Source of the DNA: Entrophospora sp. SA101
Lineage: Eukaryota; Glomeromycota; Glomeromycetes; Entrophosporales; Entrophosporaceae
Assembly: GCA_958430865.1 (NCBI GenBank)
Contig: CAUDNR010002757.1
Coordinates: 26,874-65,863, forward strand
Direction of reading: 5' to 3'
DNA length: 38,990 nt
The notes under the pieces were generated by a model, which saw only the letters and a list, made by a program, of their open reading frames with translations, was not told the DNA's origin and ran no database searches. Each line of letters opens with the position of its first letter. Position 1 is the first letter of the stretch. A program made the position numbers and the translations under genes. Below are positions 1 through 11,474 of this stretch, in pieces.

Positions 1-191
1 TACACTTTATATATTTTTTAAAAAAAAAGTAACAGGCATTTATTTAATTGAATCATAAAGAAAGGTTCACTAATATTCAATTGATTGGATCTACAAGGAA
101 TCAAAGGAACCAATTTCAATCAGAATTTTTTTAAAATCAAGCACCCAACGAAAGTAAAAAATTTGTTCCCAAAAATTTATTATAATTCCAT
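1..191. other. AT-rich leader of the window, nothing recognised
   Basis: No open frame with coding character, RNA gene or repeat was recognised here. It borders the direct repeat that begins at 192. Confidence 0.5.
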
Positions 192-679
192 ATGTCATTG
201 TCATGTCATTATCCTTGTCCTTGTCCTATTCTTTAATTCTTAATATTAAGAAATCAGTTCATTCCCATGAAACTCTGATTTACTTTTTGGGACATCCTTC
301 AGTTAGACCGGTTTTATTGTTTTTTTTTATTATTTACTTTAAACAGTAATGGTGATCATCACAGAAATTTCCAAAAATCGTTACGGAGTTAAAAGATTCA
401 AATGTCAGTTTTTTTATAGTAACATGTTTTAGATCGGTTGATGTGAGCCACATCAATGTCATTGTCATGTCATTATCCTTGTCCTTGTCCTATTCTTTAA
501 TTCTTAATATTAAGAAATCAGTTCATTCCCATGAAACTCTGATTTACTTTTTGGGACATCCTTCAGTTAGACCGGTTTTATTGTTTTTTTTTATTATTTA
601 CTTTAAACAGTAATGGTGATCATCACAGAAATTTCCAAAAATCGTTACGGAGTTAAAAGATTCAAATGTCAGTTTTTTT
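192..679. repeat. perfect 224-base direct repeat, two copies
   Basis: Positions 192-415 recur at 456-679 (offset 264) with no mismatch found, including a nine-T run. A 40-base spacer separates the copies. The copies diverge after a poly-T tract (seven Ts in the first, nine in the second). The array sits about 190 bases upstream of the P450 A start codon. It is not seen upstream of P450 C or D, so it is a local tandem duplication in the A promoter region. Its perfect identity implies recent origin or an assembly stutter. Confidence 0.9.
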
Positions 680-686
680 TTAGTTC

Positions 687-871
687 TAACAATAATCCCA
701 TTTGAAATGGCACGATTTAATTATCCGTGGAAACAATTTCTCGCAAAATTTTTTTTAAATAAATAGCAAATATTTCTTTCCTTTCAATATTTTTAAACTT
801 ACCCAATAAATTATAATAATAAATAAATAATTATTATTTTATAAAATAATCATAACGACAATAATAAAAAA
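687..871 (+). promoter_or_regulatory. conserved P450 5' flank (copy A)
   Basis: This stretch aligns with the region before P450 D (about 26998-27202). Both carry a block starting aataatccca followed by a tttaatta..ccgtgga stretch, and then AT-rich sequence with aaataaatagc and repeated aataata just before the ATG. Related AT-rich sequence precedes C and, inverted, B. Conservation across duplicated genes fits shared promoter and 5' UTR sequence, but no specific factor site was recognised. Confidence 0.4.
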
Positions 872-2921
872 ATGGCTATAATTGAAAGCACAACCATGTA
901 TTTAGTTGTGCTACATGCCTCGTTGGATATTATACTTATAAATGGATAATTTATCCATTATATTTATCTCCTTTATCCAAAATTCCTGGACCTCGTCCTG
1001 ACCATTTTCTGTTGGGAAATTTCTTGGAAATTATTAACCCTACGGTGAGATCATTCATGATTATTTACATATATAAATAACTATGTTTATAAAAAATTTG
1101 ACCTCTGTTACATTTAATTTAATAAGGCGGTGGGATTCATTGGGCAGAAAAATATGGCAATATATATAGGTGTTATGGATTATTCAATGAACCAAGGGTT
1201 TATATTCTCAACGAAAACAATATTCAAAAAGTACTTGTTACTGACACGTATACTAAATTTAGAAGAAAGAAAATTATGGGATATTTAAAAAATATTATCG
1301 GAGAAGGTATTTTGGCGGTAGATGGTGATGTACACAAGAAACAACGTAAATTAATGAGTCCATCATTCAGTAATCATAGTATTAGAGTAAATAAAAAAAT
1401 TTTACATTAACAGGTTTGTCTGTGGGATTAGTTACATTAATATTATTATTATTATTTAGGATATGATTCCAGCATTTACAAGGGTTTCTAATACATTGAA
1501 ATATCTATGGAAAGATGAAATAAAGAATGGTCAAAATGTTAATAATGATATTGGTAAAAAAAGTGCAATAATTGATGTTGGTTGTTATATGGGAAGAGTA
1601 TCTTTGGATGTTATTGGCATAGTTGGTAAGTGATTCTATAATAGGATTGAACAGGTAAAAAAATAATGCAATTAAAATCACTAGTCAGTGTGTTTAATCA
1701 AATCAATCTTCACACAATTAATCATTTGTTATTTAGGGTTTGATTCTGAAATAAATTCTTTGATAGAATCATCAAGACTTGCTGATTCATTAAGCACTCT
1801 TTTTGATAACAAATATGGGGTAGCATTTAATTTATTATCAATTTCTTTACCCATATTGAGATTGCTGCCATTAAAAATAAATCAAGATATTGAAAATGCT
1901 TCAATTGAAATTGAAAAATTACAAGGAAATTGGTTCAAAATAAATTTGATGAATTGAAAAGAGGTAAATTGGATATCAATGATTTGATAAGTGTTTGGTG
2001 AAAGCTAGTTATGGACAGGAAATAGATAAAAATGAACAAATGAGTTTTGAAGAAATAAGAAATCAGGTAGTTGTTATTACAAAGAAATTGAAGGAAATGA
2101 TTTTTTATAATTATCATTATTATTTTTAACTAAAAAATTTTTTTTTCAAGATTATGACATTTTTCATAGCAGGACATGAGTCAACTGGTGTTATGATGAT
2201 TTGGATATTGTATTATTTGTCCAAGGATCAAGAAATTCAAGACAAACTCAGAGAAGAGATTGTTAAAGAATTTCCTGATAAAGATTCTGAGCTAAATTTT
2301 GATAAAATCAACTCCATGGAATATTTAAATGCAGTTTGCAAAGAAACTCTTAGAATTGTCCCTCCAGGTATATTATTATAATGAATAAGAAGAAGAAAAT
2401 ATTGTTATGATTATTATATAAATATAAACGCATTTGTTATATTTTTTTTATGTTATAATAAAAGCTACATTGGTGAGTTGTATAGCAAATGTAGGTGTCA
2501 TGATTGATGAGTATCTTATTCCAAAGGTATTATTTTATTTATGCATCTGTTATTGTCTTTTAATATTATTAATATTAATATTAATAAATTAATTTAGGAC
2601 ACATCAATTTATGTACCAATTTATCAAATTCACCATTTGGCATCAATTTGGGGTGATGATGTTGAAAAATTTAATCCATCACGTTGGTTTACAGAAAAAG
2701 TTAAAGGTTTTTCTCATTACAAGCATCTGCCATTTTCAGCTGGGCCAAGATCATGTATTGGTAATAGGTTTGCATTGAATGAAGCAAAGGTTGTCTTGTG
2801 CATTTTATTAAGAAACTTCCAGTTCCATGAAGTTGAAGGTTTCAAAGTTACAACTAAAGCAAATATTACTCTTAGACCTGATCCTACTGTGAAGTTGTGG
2901 GTCAATGAAATTGATTATTAA
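872..2921 (+). pseudogene. cytochrome P450 A, chimeric pseudogene
   Basis: This is a seven-exon member of the local P450 family, a class of heme-thiolate monooxygenases usually anchored in the ER membrane. Exons by comparison with intact copies are 872-1044, 1127-1386, 1460-1625, 1737-2066, 2154 or slightly before to about 2369, about 2475-2527, and about 2598-2921. Exon 1 is 173 rather than 174 bases, so its frame breaks within the membrane anchor. Exon 2 is 260 rather than 261 bases. Exon 4 has two further single-base losses, near 1914-1918 and 1994-1996, shared with copy D. The heme loop FSAGPRSCIG is intact, but the I-helix reads AGHEST and the conserved Arg in the exon 6 strand is lost. 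Exons 1 to 3 up to 1502 resemble copy B, while everything from 1503 is identical to copy D. With four frame lesions it cannot encode a full enzyme unless some are sequencing errors. Confidence 0.88.
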
Positions 2922-3934
2922 TTAGCAGATAAGAAAGAATATTATTTATTATTTATTAAATACACTCAAATCGGATGGACCCTTGGTTCCATATTATTAT
3001 GTTTATTTTTTATTTTATTTTTCCACTGTAACAAGAGACAGTTATAAAATATTATAAATGAAAACAAAAAAGTCTAATGTAATGAGCTTCGACTGTTATT
3101 TTGTTTTATAAAATTATAAAATTTTATAATTAATTGGACAAGACTCTTTTTTTATAAAAGTAATGCTAACACCATCCATCAACATATTTAATAAACAGTG
3201 ATATATTGTATATTAAGTTTTATTATAAAAATATAATACTATGGAATGATTATTATAAAAGATACTAATAATTAAAGAATATGAATTAATGAACGGATGG
3301 GAATGAATGTTTATGGGAAAAGAGATAGTTGATGATTATTTAATAGACATAGATTTGTATATTTCGAATTCAATTCTATGGTAATTATGTCAAAAAATAA
3401 TAATATTATGCTTTGGCTGATAGTCGTGCATATTTTAGGCGATGTATTTATTTACATATTGATAATATCTCTGGTCCTTGTAATACATATATTACATCTA
3501 CAACATAACCCTATGCCCATCAAAAGAAAGATCAATTCTGCCGATAATTCATTATTACCATGTGTATATATTATAACAAAGTTGTTCGATGGTTAAAAAA
3601 AGATTGGGTTTATATGAATCTTGTGACTTCGTGGAGAGTAATAATATAAGTGGTATATAGGTAGAATCGATGTTAAAAGAGGCTCCCTAATATTCGGGAA
3701 GATACATTATGTCTACTTGATGTTCGCATTAGTTAATTAATAATTGGATTCGGAAAAAGAAAGTTGAGCGATTATTTGAAGACATTAAATTGTCTATTAT
3801 AAACTCATATAGATAAAACTATAGAATATAATTAACAAATACCACATGATGCATAGAACAAAATTTATTTTGATGATGATAATAATATCAACAATAACTA
3901 ACACTAATACCCATGGTGGAAAAAATGTAAGTAA
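2922..3934. other. P450 3' flank, shared by all four copies
   Basis: No gene was recognised. The sequence is homologous to the regions downstream of P450 C (20799-22000) and, inverted, of P450 B (about 13870-14875), and is identical downstream of D. It begins with ttagcagata after the stop codon and includes a direct motif cactRtaacRag also found after B and C. The short open frame at 3378-3596 is not conserved as a frame in C, so it is not called as a gene. Confidence 0.6.
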
Positions 3935-4054
3935 GAATATCCAGGATGTAAAGCAGTTTGTCAAAAAGGCTGTTTGCTAAATCACACAAGGCACCATCTT
4001 GGAATAAAGAACCTTAAGTGTGAATATTCAGGATGCACAAAAGCATTTTATTGA
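3935..4054 (+). pseudogene. C2H2 zinc-finger remnant (copy A flank)
   Basis: The frame from 3935 reads EYPGCKAVCQKGCLLNH, then a histidine-rich stretch, a linker GIKNLKCEYSGCTKAF, and a stop at 4052-4054. This spacing of C-x4-C elements separated by an H-x3-H and a linker is that of TFIIIA-type zinc fingers, which bind DNA. The first Cys of the first finger is missing here but present in the related flank of P450 C, which reads CEYPGC. No start codon or full gene surrounds it, so it is a relic carried along with the P450 unit. Confidence 0.5.
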
Positions 4055-4263
4055 GTTGCATCAATAATCACCACCACCATTGAAAGATTTTTTTATGAAA
4101 CAGCTAATATAATTGTTTCTGGATGCTCAGATTGTCCTTTTTTGAAATTCATTTATTACTATAAACAGATGATTACCCCAATATCTGACGAATCAGACAC
4201 CTCGTTTCAACGAATGGATTTTTTGTTTTGATCCCTTGTTTTTATAATAGTAGTGGTAATGAG

Positions 4264-4380
4264 TAGAGCTGACAGCGTAAAGGGTTAAAATCCTAATTTA
4301 GTAATAATTGTCTTGACTAAACTTGACTTAACATATGATTAAACAGTTTAGTCAGTTTAGCCAAATGCTGATTAGTCCTG
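4264..4380. mobile_element. short inverted-repeat (MITE-like) element, copy 1
   Basis: The segment from agctgacagcgtaaaggg to gccaaatgctgattagtcct matches, on the opposite strand, a shorter relative at 25861-25950. Shared internal sequence includes tttagtcagtttagcca and the AGCGTAAAGGG end. The compact size, lack of coding and dispersed copies fit a non-autonomous DNA transposon. The superfamily is uncertain; the ends of the 25861 copy look hAT-like. Confidence 0.5.
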
Positions 4381-4930
4381 GTAGTGAGATTTTAATGATA
4401 ATATATTAATATATTTAATATTAGATCCGTTGACTATTCCCTGCCTTTTCATTGTTATTGTGATGCAATTTATGTGATACGTACGAAAAATTTATTTTCT
4501 GGTGCAAACAAAAATTATAATATGTAACAAAAAATTTTTAACAGATAATAATAAAATTTGCCATGTTACTGTCTTTTTCTAAATTCCGTAATTTTTTGTC
4601 GATTTTGCAAATTAATTTCTTTTTTTGTGTGAAGTTCTGTTTGGTTTTTGGTTTTCATCTTGTTAAGCAAATTTTGAGTCGTACGGCAAATATTCCGTTT
4701 ATTAAAAGAGTTCTTTGCAATTGCAATTGCAAGTGCCTTACCATTGCCTTGCCTGTTATTTTCAATGATATTGCAATGAACTTCCGTTCCCCCGAATTTT
4801 TTTTACTCGAAAAAATGTTCATTATATAGTCGAATAAAAAATATGTTGATTTTTGATCATCTATCAAATTTGGATGATTCGTGATAATAAATGAAGTTTT
4901 GTTGTAAATAATAGATATCATTATTAAATA
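4381..4930. other. AT-rich intergenic stretch, no gene called
   Basis: Homology with the P450 C flank fades near 4490. Overlapping open frames exist on both strands between 4563 and 4921, but neither shows a recognisable domain or convincing composition. A palindrome-like ttgcaattgcaattgcaa run lies near 4717-4732. Confidence 0.4.
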
Positions 4931-5399
4931 TTATTTCCATTTCTCTCTAATCTGGCAATTCTTTAACTTGCTTTTAGCCTTCTCCTCTAAACTAAAGCAA
5001 AAATTAACTAACCCCTTATCAGTCTCCTTCTTATTCCGAGTAAAATGCATTAGAGCATATTCCTTATGAACTTTCCTTTCCCCAACTTCACAAAAAATAA
5101 TAATCCTGCACAGCATAGATAATCTGGTATTTCTTGGGTCGAGTAATCATAAAGTCATACCAGTTTCCCGTAAAAGGATTGAGAGTTTCTTCTAAGACTA
5201 AGGAGTGAACGTCCTCACAGGGCTTTACAAGATTGATATATAAAAACCATTGTTTATCTTGGATTCAAGCTTTTACTCCCCTCCTTGTTATTTTGCTCTT
5301 TCATGGCTTCAGCTTGCTTCCTTAAACCAAACAAGCAATCCTCATGCTCAAAGACACTTAAAAACCAACTACTCCAAGAATAAGGATTGGCAAGAAAGG
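4931..5399 (-). pseudogene. unidentified decayed gene on the minus strand (copy 1)
   Basis: Reading right to left, three frame segments look coding. The first starts near 5391 with NPYSWSSWFLSVFEHED and a Lys/Glu-rich stretch. The second contains WFLYINLVKPCEDVHSLVL, then NPFTGNWYDFMITRPKKYQI. The third ends at 4931 with LEEKAKSKLKNCQIREKWK. The segments lie in different frames joined by single-base shifts and there is no start codon in context. Trp-, Tyr- and Pro-rich composition argues for real former coding sequence. I do not recognise the family; a protein from a repeat family is possible. Confidence 0.5.
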
Positions 5400-5696
5400 T
5401 TATAATAATAATTTAAAAAAATAAAAAAAAATATATCACCAGAATCAAAATAAATTCCGTCAACGGGAAAATTTGGCTATGGGAAAATATTTAGAAGAAC
5501 AATCCGACCAGCTGAAAGTTGAAAAGTGATTAATTCTAATTCCCGAAAACTCACACCTCTCCAAACCTAATTTGGTTGTCCCTGGGTTGAGCAAAATCCG
5601 AAAAACAGTTTTTTTTAATATAAATTCTGATAGTTATTTTTAAACACCTTTTTTTTTTTTTTTACACTGCTACAACAATAAATCTATTTTTAAACA
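5400..5696. other. intergenic, with a short coding-like fragment
   Basis: A plus-strand frame from about 5451 to 5529 reads RQRENLAMGKYLEEQSDQL before a stop, which has coding character but no partner. The rest is AT-rich with a long poly-T run near 5650. Confidence 0.35.
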
Positions 5697-6337
5697 ATGG
5701 CATCTATTCTAACATCCATTGTATATATAAAGGCTGCGAGCGGTGCAAATGTTTATATAAATATTGCATATAGCAGAGTAGATGATGAAGAATTTGTAAA
5801 GTTGAATTTTAAGGCATTTCGACAGAACTTTGAAGAAATTATCCGATAAATTAAGGAAAATTCCATTATGGTGATGGTTATTTGTAATTTTTTTTTAATA
5901 ATTTCGATAAATGACAAAATGTAACAAATGATTTTTTTTTTGTGTAGATAACTGTCATCCAAGCAATAAACTTGGACCTAAAAACTTTGAACGAGGAGCC
6001 TAACATACATGATATACTGATAACACCTCTGTTCGGTGCTTTTTTTTCTCCTTGTAAAGAAAAGGCCAAGCTAAAGGATGAACTAGATCAAAACTTCTTC
6101 ATAATGAAAAAGGAACACTTACAATTCGTTCACCAGCACATCTAACAAAGTAATGATTCCATGTACACATACGATCTCAAATGGCAGACATTCAGCCGTG
6201 GCAGATGCAATAAAATCATCAGCAGTCTTTTCAGTAGTGGGTGAGCTGTTCGTGGGAAGGAACATCATGCAAATCATTGAGTGGTCTTATCCCAGTCTAT
6301 TCCGTACCTTATATGCGGAGTCAAAAAGTATCTTTTC

Positions 6338-6373
<36 letters not shown>

Positions 6374-6565
6374 TTCCTAATTCCGTACATTTTCCGTATA
6401 CATCCATAAATTGCATTACATTGATAAACTTCAAAACTTGGATTAAATACGTCCATTCCGTACCAAATATAAGGGAGCTCTTATATTTATTTTCTATAGG
6501 GCATCCTTTCATTTGATTTTGAGGATAAAGATGTTGTGACTGAATGCAGAAGATTAAATTATTAA
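5697..6565 (+). pseudogene. unidentified multi-exon gene remnant (copy 1)
   Basis: The start at 5697 opens a frame MASILTSIVYIKAASGANVY, followed by YSRVDDEEFVKLNFKAFRQN and a TAA at 5847-5849 that looks like a Gln-to-stop change. After an intron ending at a TAG acceptor (5945-5947), a second exon at 5948-6145 reads ITVIQAINLDLKTLNEEPNI and runs 65 codons with Lys/Glu-rich sequence. A third stretch in another frame (6153-6330) contains GRHSAVADAIKSSAVFSVV. A last exon at 6500-6565 reads GILSFDFEDKDVVTEC and ends at a stop. An ATT microsatellite interrupts the gene. I do not recognise the family. Premature stop and frame changes suggest decay. Confidence 0.5.
6341..6374. repeat. ATT microsatellite
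   Basis: A run of about eleven ATT units. It has exactly the same length at 32708-32741 in the second copy of the duplication, which is notable because such runs change length quickly. Confidence 0.9.
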
Positions 6566-7292
6566 TTAATATTATTAATGAATGAATGAATTGATTTTTT
6601 TTTTTTAAAAAAAAAAAAAGAATCTGATGTAACACATGCTCACTTTGCATCCGAACAACAAAGTTTTTTTACTTTAAAATTACATACAAAAAATCAATGA
6701 TACTGAAAAAGTTCATTATATTATTATTGAATTATCTTCCTTTTTAAAAACCAAATAACGATATTATGCACGCCACATTGACAAAATAAAGTTAAAGTTT
6801 ACTGAATTAAACCAACTAAAGAACAATATGAATATGCATGTTATTTTGCATAATAAATGTTTATCATGCATGATTTGCGTCTTTTCCAGCTTGCTCATCT
6901 CCCATCGAAGACATTTGTGAAATAAAAAACTTCGTCTCATTCTACTTTCTATTTATAAAAAATCTTGGCAATCAATTTTTTTAATTATACTTCGTTGAGA
7001 TATTAAATGACTTTTTGTCACCGTCATTTATTTTGTAAAATTCTGATTGGCTAATTTTGAATTTCACGTACAAAGTTTAATCGATTATTATAATAATAAA
7101 TTATTATAATATAAATAAAACACGACCGTTTTTTTTAAAAAAAATTCGAAAAATCTATTTCAATAACAGACAATAATAATAAAATTTTAAAAACATTATT
7201 TATAAAAAAACGCCGAAAGCTTTCTTTTTTGCTTTTAAAAAACCTCTATACACAAGCATTTTTAAATTGATTTTTATTTATTTCTAATAAAA
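6566..7292. promoter_or_regulatory. intergenic region upstream of the ion-channel gene
   Basis: No open frame with coding character was found. It contains a long T run followed by an A run at 6594-6619, and AT-rich sequence leading to the ATG at 7293. It probably includes the promoter and 5' UTR of the channel gene, but no specific element was identified. Confidence 0.4.
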
Positions 7293-10275
7293 ATGGAAAA
7301 AAATAATAGCTTTAACTCAATTTATGATAACATTACTGGCCTTACTGAAGTAGTAACAGAAAATGATATTATGGTGGAGGATAATCATAATTATACAAAT
7401 GATACAAACAATGATGCGATTCAACAACATATTGATGAAATAAAATATAGTCCTAATTTAAAATTTTTAGTAACTTACAGTAAGGATGAAAAAACTATTG
7501 TTGGATGGACAGTTGATCTTGACAAAGGAACTATCCAGCAAGATAAAGATAATTACTTTGAATATTTTGAAGATAATTTTAAAAAAGATGATGATAAAAA
7601 AGATGATGATGATTCCATTGATATTTTTATAAAAGATGTTTCTGATAACAAACATATAATTTTAAATGATGGTGGACATTATAGTAAGCAATTGTTAATT
7701 AATTATATAATAATATCTAAATAATAAATTATTTAAATTATTTAAATTAATTTTTAGAATTTCTTAACTTTACAAAAAAAAAATACAGTGATTTTATAAT
7801 TAATGGTAAAATACATAATGAGTATCGTAATGGGAATTTTATTACAAATAATGATTTATTAATGATTAGTGGTGATATTTCTTTTAGCAAATGTTTTTTA
7901 CACAATTTTTCATATGATGCAAATGATAAATTGGTTCATAAATCAACATATTATACATATTATAATGATTGGTATACTAATATTTTTGTAAATTCTGGTA
8001 ATCTTCTAATTGGTCCTTGGGGTTCATTTATATCACAATGGAAAGATGGAACAACATCATATCAAGATAATTATTATTTAGTATATAAAGGTGACACTAT
8101 TACATTTAATAAAGATAATACAATAATAGCATTATATAAAGAGGATGATTCAAAGTTAGTTGTATATTCATTAAAAAATAATATTATTATTTCTGCAAGT
8201 AAGTATTCATATATTCTTATTATTTGCATGGCATGTTATTTTAATTCATAAATCTAATAAATATATTTTCTATTTTGTAGCTCAATTGGAAAATAATATT
8301 GTTATGAAAAAACATGATTTTATTTATTCAACAGATCAATTAGAGTATTTATTAGTAATATATTATCATAAAAATACAAATGTTTATAATTATAAATTAA
8401 TGGATCCTTATAATCTTGATGACTTTATGGATATTACAGAATATTTTAATGAACATCTTTTAGAAAATACAAATGAAAAAGATATTTTATTTGGACCAAT
8501 TTTACCACATGGTAAAATAATCATAATTATAAGCAATCAATTATACATTAAAGAAATATTCAACAAAGAATTAGATAATATTCAACAAAAAATACATTTA
8601 AAGAACAATTATTATTTACATGCAACACAAACAGTACAAGAAATATTTAAAATGCTTCCAAGTTATAAAATACCAGAAGGATTTACTATAGAAACTGGAA
8701 AATCAATTAAATGGTCAATAAAATATGATGATAAATTTAAAAATATTAATGTAAAAGCCCAACAAATTAATGATGGAATGGAAGAAAAATCATCATCAAT
8801 TGATGAATATGGTCTTAAAAATCATCATAAATTTAATTGTTGTAAATTATTAAATAATGATGATTTAATTTTATTAACAAATTATACAATACACATTTTT
8901 TCAGTTAACAACAAAAATTCCAAAATATTTAATAAGTCTGTTAAATTTGCTGATATTGCTGAGAACATAAAGGAGGATATTAAATCAGCTATTGAGAACA
9001 ATACAATTGAAGATTATTTATTTGATTTCAAACATTGCTTTTATTATATTAATCATTCATATGTTGATAAACATCAAATTTCTAGACAACCTTTTAAAGA
9101 AATGTTAGATATGATCAATGAGTTTTATTATTTCAACAAATTTGGAAAGAAAATATTAAAGATAGCATTAGATAATAATAATAGTATTGCAATAGAAAAA
9201 ATACTTGATTCCTGTATTAGTCATTTTTTGAGCAATACTGTTTCAAATATTAGTTTATTAAAAATAATTATATTAGAATTACCAAGACTAGAAAAAAATC
9301 ATCATACTTTAATATCAAAATTCTTTAGTCAGACTTCAATGATATTATTTCCACTTGAGAAATATACTATCAATAGGTATACTTTTTATAATTCTATAGA
9401 TTTTGAAAAGTTAACTTGTAAAGAAAAAAGCTTGGGGAATTTTTATTATATTAGAGAATGCTATAAAAAAATTATGAATTTTATAAATGAAAAATTAAAT
9501 AACAAATCTGGAAAAGTATGTGTAAAATTGGTAATTCCATATCCTGGATTACTTACTTACAATAATGAATATTCATTTTGGAAAGAATTATTGCATAAGC
9601 CATCAAATAGTATATTTATTGAATTAGATACTTTAGAACTATATAAACATTGGAATGGAGAAGTAATCTTGAATTCCAAGTGGAATAATTTTGGATTCAA
9701 ATATTACATGTGGATTTGGGTCTTTTATATAGCATTTTTATTATGCTTTGCAATTGCAACCTCTGCTTCAACAGATCAATTATCTGATAAAAATAGAAGT
9801 TCATTATTAATTACTACAATCATTCTTGGGTTGTTTCATCTTAATTTTGAAATGAGACAATTTATTTGGAACCCAATGAAGTATGCCACTAACTTCTGTA
9901 ATTATTTTGGTATGATATTATTATTATTAATTATTATTATTATTAGTTGATAATTTAATAATGATTATTATTTATTTAATAGACCTTGGGGCATATTACT
10001 TACCAGTTGTTACTTCAATTCTATGGCTATATTATGATGGTTCACCAGCTAATGAGTTGGTTTCATTATCCAATTTGTTATTAGATCTGAAATTTATGTT
10101 GTTTTTAAGAACATTTAAATACTTTGGAAAATATTTTGAAATCATGATAGGAGTTGCTAAAAAATTTTTCTCATTTTTAATATTATTATTTATAATTATT
10201 TTAAGTTTTTCACATGCATTTTACATTTTATTGAAAGATGACACATACCTGACAATGACGAAAACATTTAATTGA
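7293..10275 (+). pseudogene. ion-transport-domain protein, 3'-truncated copy
   Basis: Exons are 7293-7683, 7758-8198, 8281-9909 and 9983-10275, with GT-AG introns. The reading frame stays open through all joins and would give 917 residues. Up to 10251 it is identical to the complete gene at 33660-37196. Beyond that point the sequence is unrelated and adds six or seven foreign codons before TGA at 10273-10275. The truncation removes the sixth predicted membrane helix, the C-terminal cytoplasmic region and the coiled coil. Even if transcribed, it could not form a normal channel subunit. It may be a true truncated duplicate or the edge of a misassembly. Confidence 0.85.
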
Positions 10276-11474
10276 CCTCAATAAAAAATCAATATGACAT
10301 TTGTAAACATTTTCACAATGTGAACTTTGTAAAGTTAGGTTGGTAAAAACGCTTGAATCAGCGCAATAGAACGTCGCTTTGAGATCAAACGTAAAAGTAC
10401 GTATCAACAACCACTTTACCAAACAACATTAAGTTTTGAAGAATAATTTTTAGAACTTTAAATTCATGCGCATGGAATTCTAAATAGCCAACCAGAATTT
10501 TGTATCCAAATATCCACCTCCAACAGACGACGGATTTGATGTGTACTATTTAATATTTTTTGTAGTTGGTATAATTGTGTAATGAATTATGAAATAAATC
10601 TTTCAATTATGCAAACGTTTAGGTAATCTAAAATTCTACAAGATAGAAGCCCAAAGTATATCATTGTGCAAGAATAAATAATGGTTAGTCATATATGAAG
10701 CTTGCAACACTCATCTTACATTTACCAATCTCACTTAACCTAAAGTCGATTTTAATTGAAAAAAGAAATTCCTATGACAAGTAGTTCGTTTTTGGTTGTT
10801 TTGAAGACAGAAACCTAAAGTATGTCATCATGTAAAAATAACTCTCACTGTTATTAAGCATCACTATACGTATATATGAATGAAATCAGAATAACTCCAT
10901 CGAAATATCGTCTATTTAGAAAATTAATGATTTAGGAACTATCCCCGAATATGCTATATTAACATACTATAATACCACTAATTCAATATTAAGGGTAACT
11001 GTAACAAAAAAATTATGTTCTAAGGTTAGTTTCTATATAACGAACGTTTAAAACAGGACCATGCAAACTATATAGATAGGTTACATACAAAAATCACGGT
11101 TTGATATAGGTTTGACCCACACTGTGATTAGCTTATTAGAGACAATCTTTCCAAATTTGATTGGGTGTTGGTTAATAAGTTTTAGAGAGGTTCACAAAAA
11201 ACTATTTTATATAAATTTAATAGTCATGAAGAATTTTATGTAGCTGGGATTCAGCAAAAACTAAAGGTATTTTATTGGTGATTGTTTTATATTTCTGACT
11301 TTATATTGATTAAAGTTCATTAACGATTATTATGAATATCCATCAATCAGTAGTTGTTATAGCAACATTAAACAATAATATTAATAGCAACAAATAGCAA
11401 ACGACGACAACGGATCATCTTTTTGAGGATGATAATAAAGATTAAGATCCAGTTTGTATAGGAATTCAAAGTGA
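10276..11474. other. gene-poor region after the duplication breakpoint
   Basis: Base composition is still AT-rich, and no open frame, RNA gene or transposon end was recognised. It does not match the sequence downstream of the complete channel gene. Confidence 0.5.

Larger units (their letters stand above)
1503..10251 (+). repeat. segmental duplication, left copy (8,749 bases)
   Basis: This block is repeated at 27870-36618 with a constant offset of 26,367 bases. Every open frame translates identically in both copies. Poly-T, poly-A and ATT-repeat lengths also match, and no indel was found. The last differences on the left are inside P450 exon 3 (T at 1502 against G at 27869). On the right, identity stops at 10251, inside the fourth exon of the ion-channel gene. 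The block carries the 3' part of a P450, decayed intergenic genes and most of the channel gene. This copy lies on the contig left of the N gap. Confidence 0.95.

Noticed and set aside
3847..3978. 44-codon frame with a signal-peptide-like start downstream of P450 A
   Set aside because: The zinc-finger frame in the same place explains the sequence better, and the start region is frameshifted in the C flank.
4563..4921. Overlapping 88-codon frames on both strands
   Set aside because: Neither shows a domain or convincing composition.
6274..6456. Open frames with poly-Ile, poly-Tyr or poly-Leu
   Set aside because: They are translations of the ATT microsatellite on both strands.
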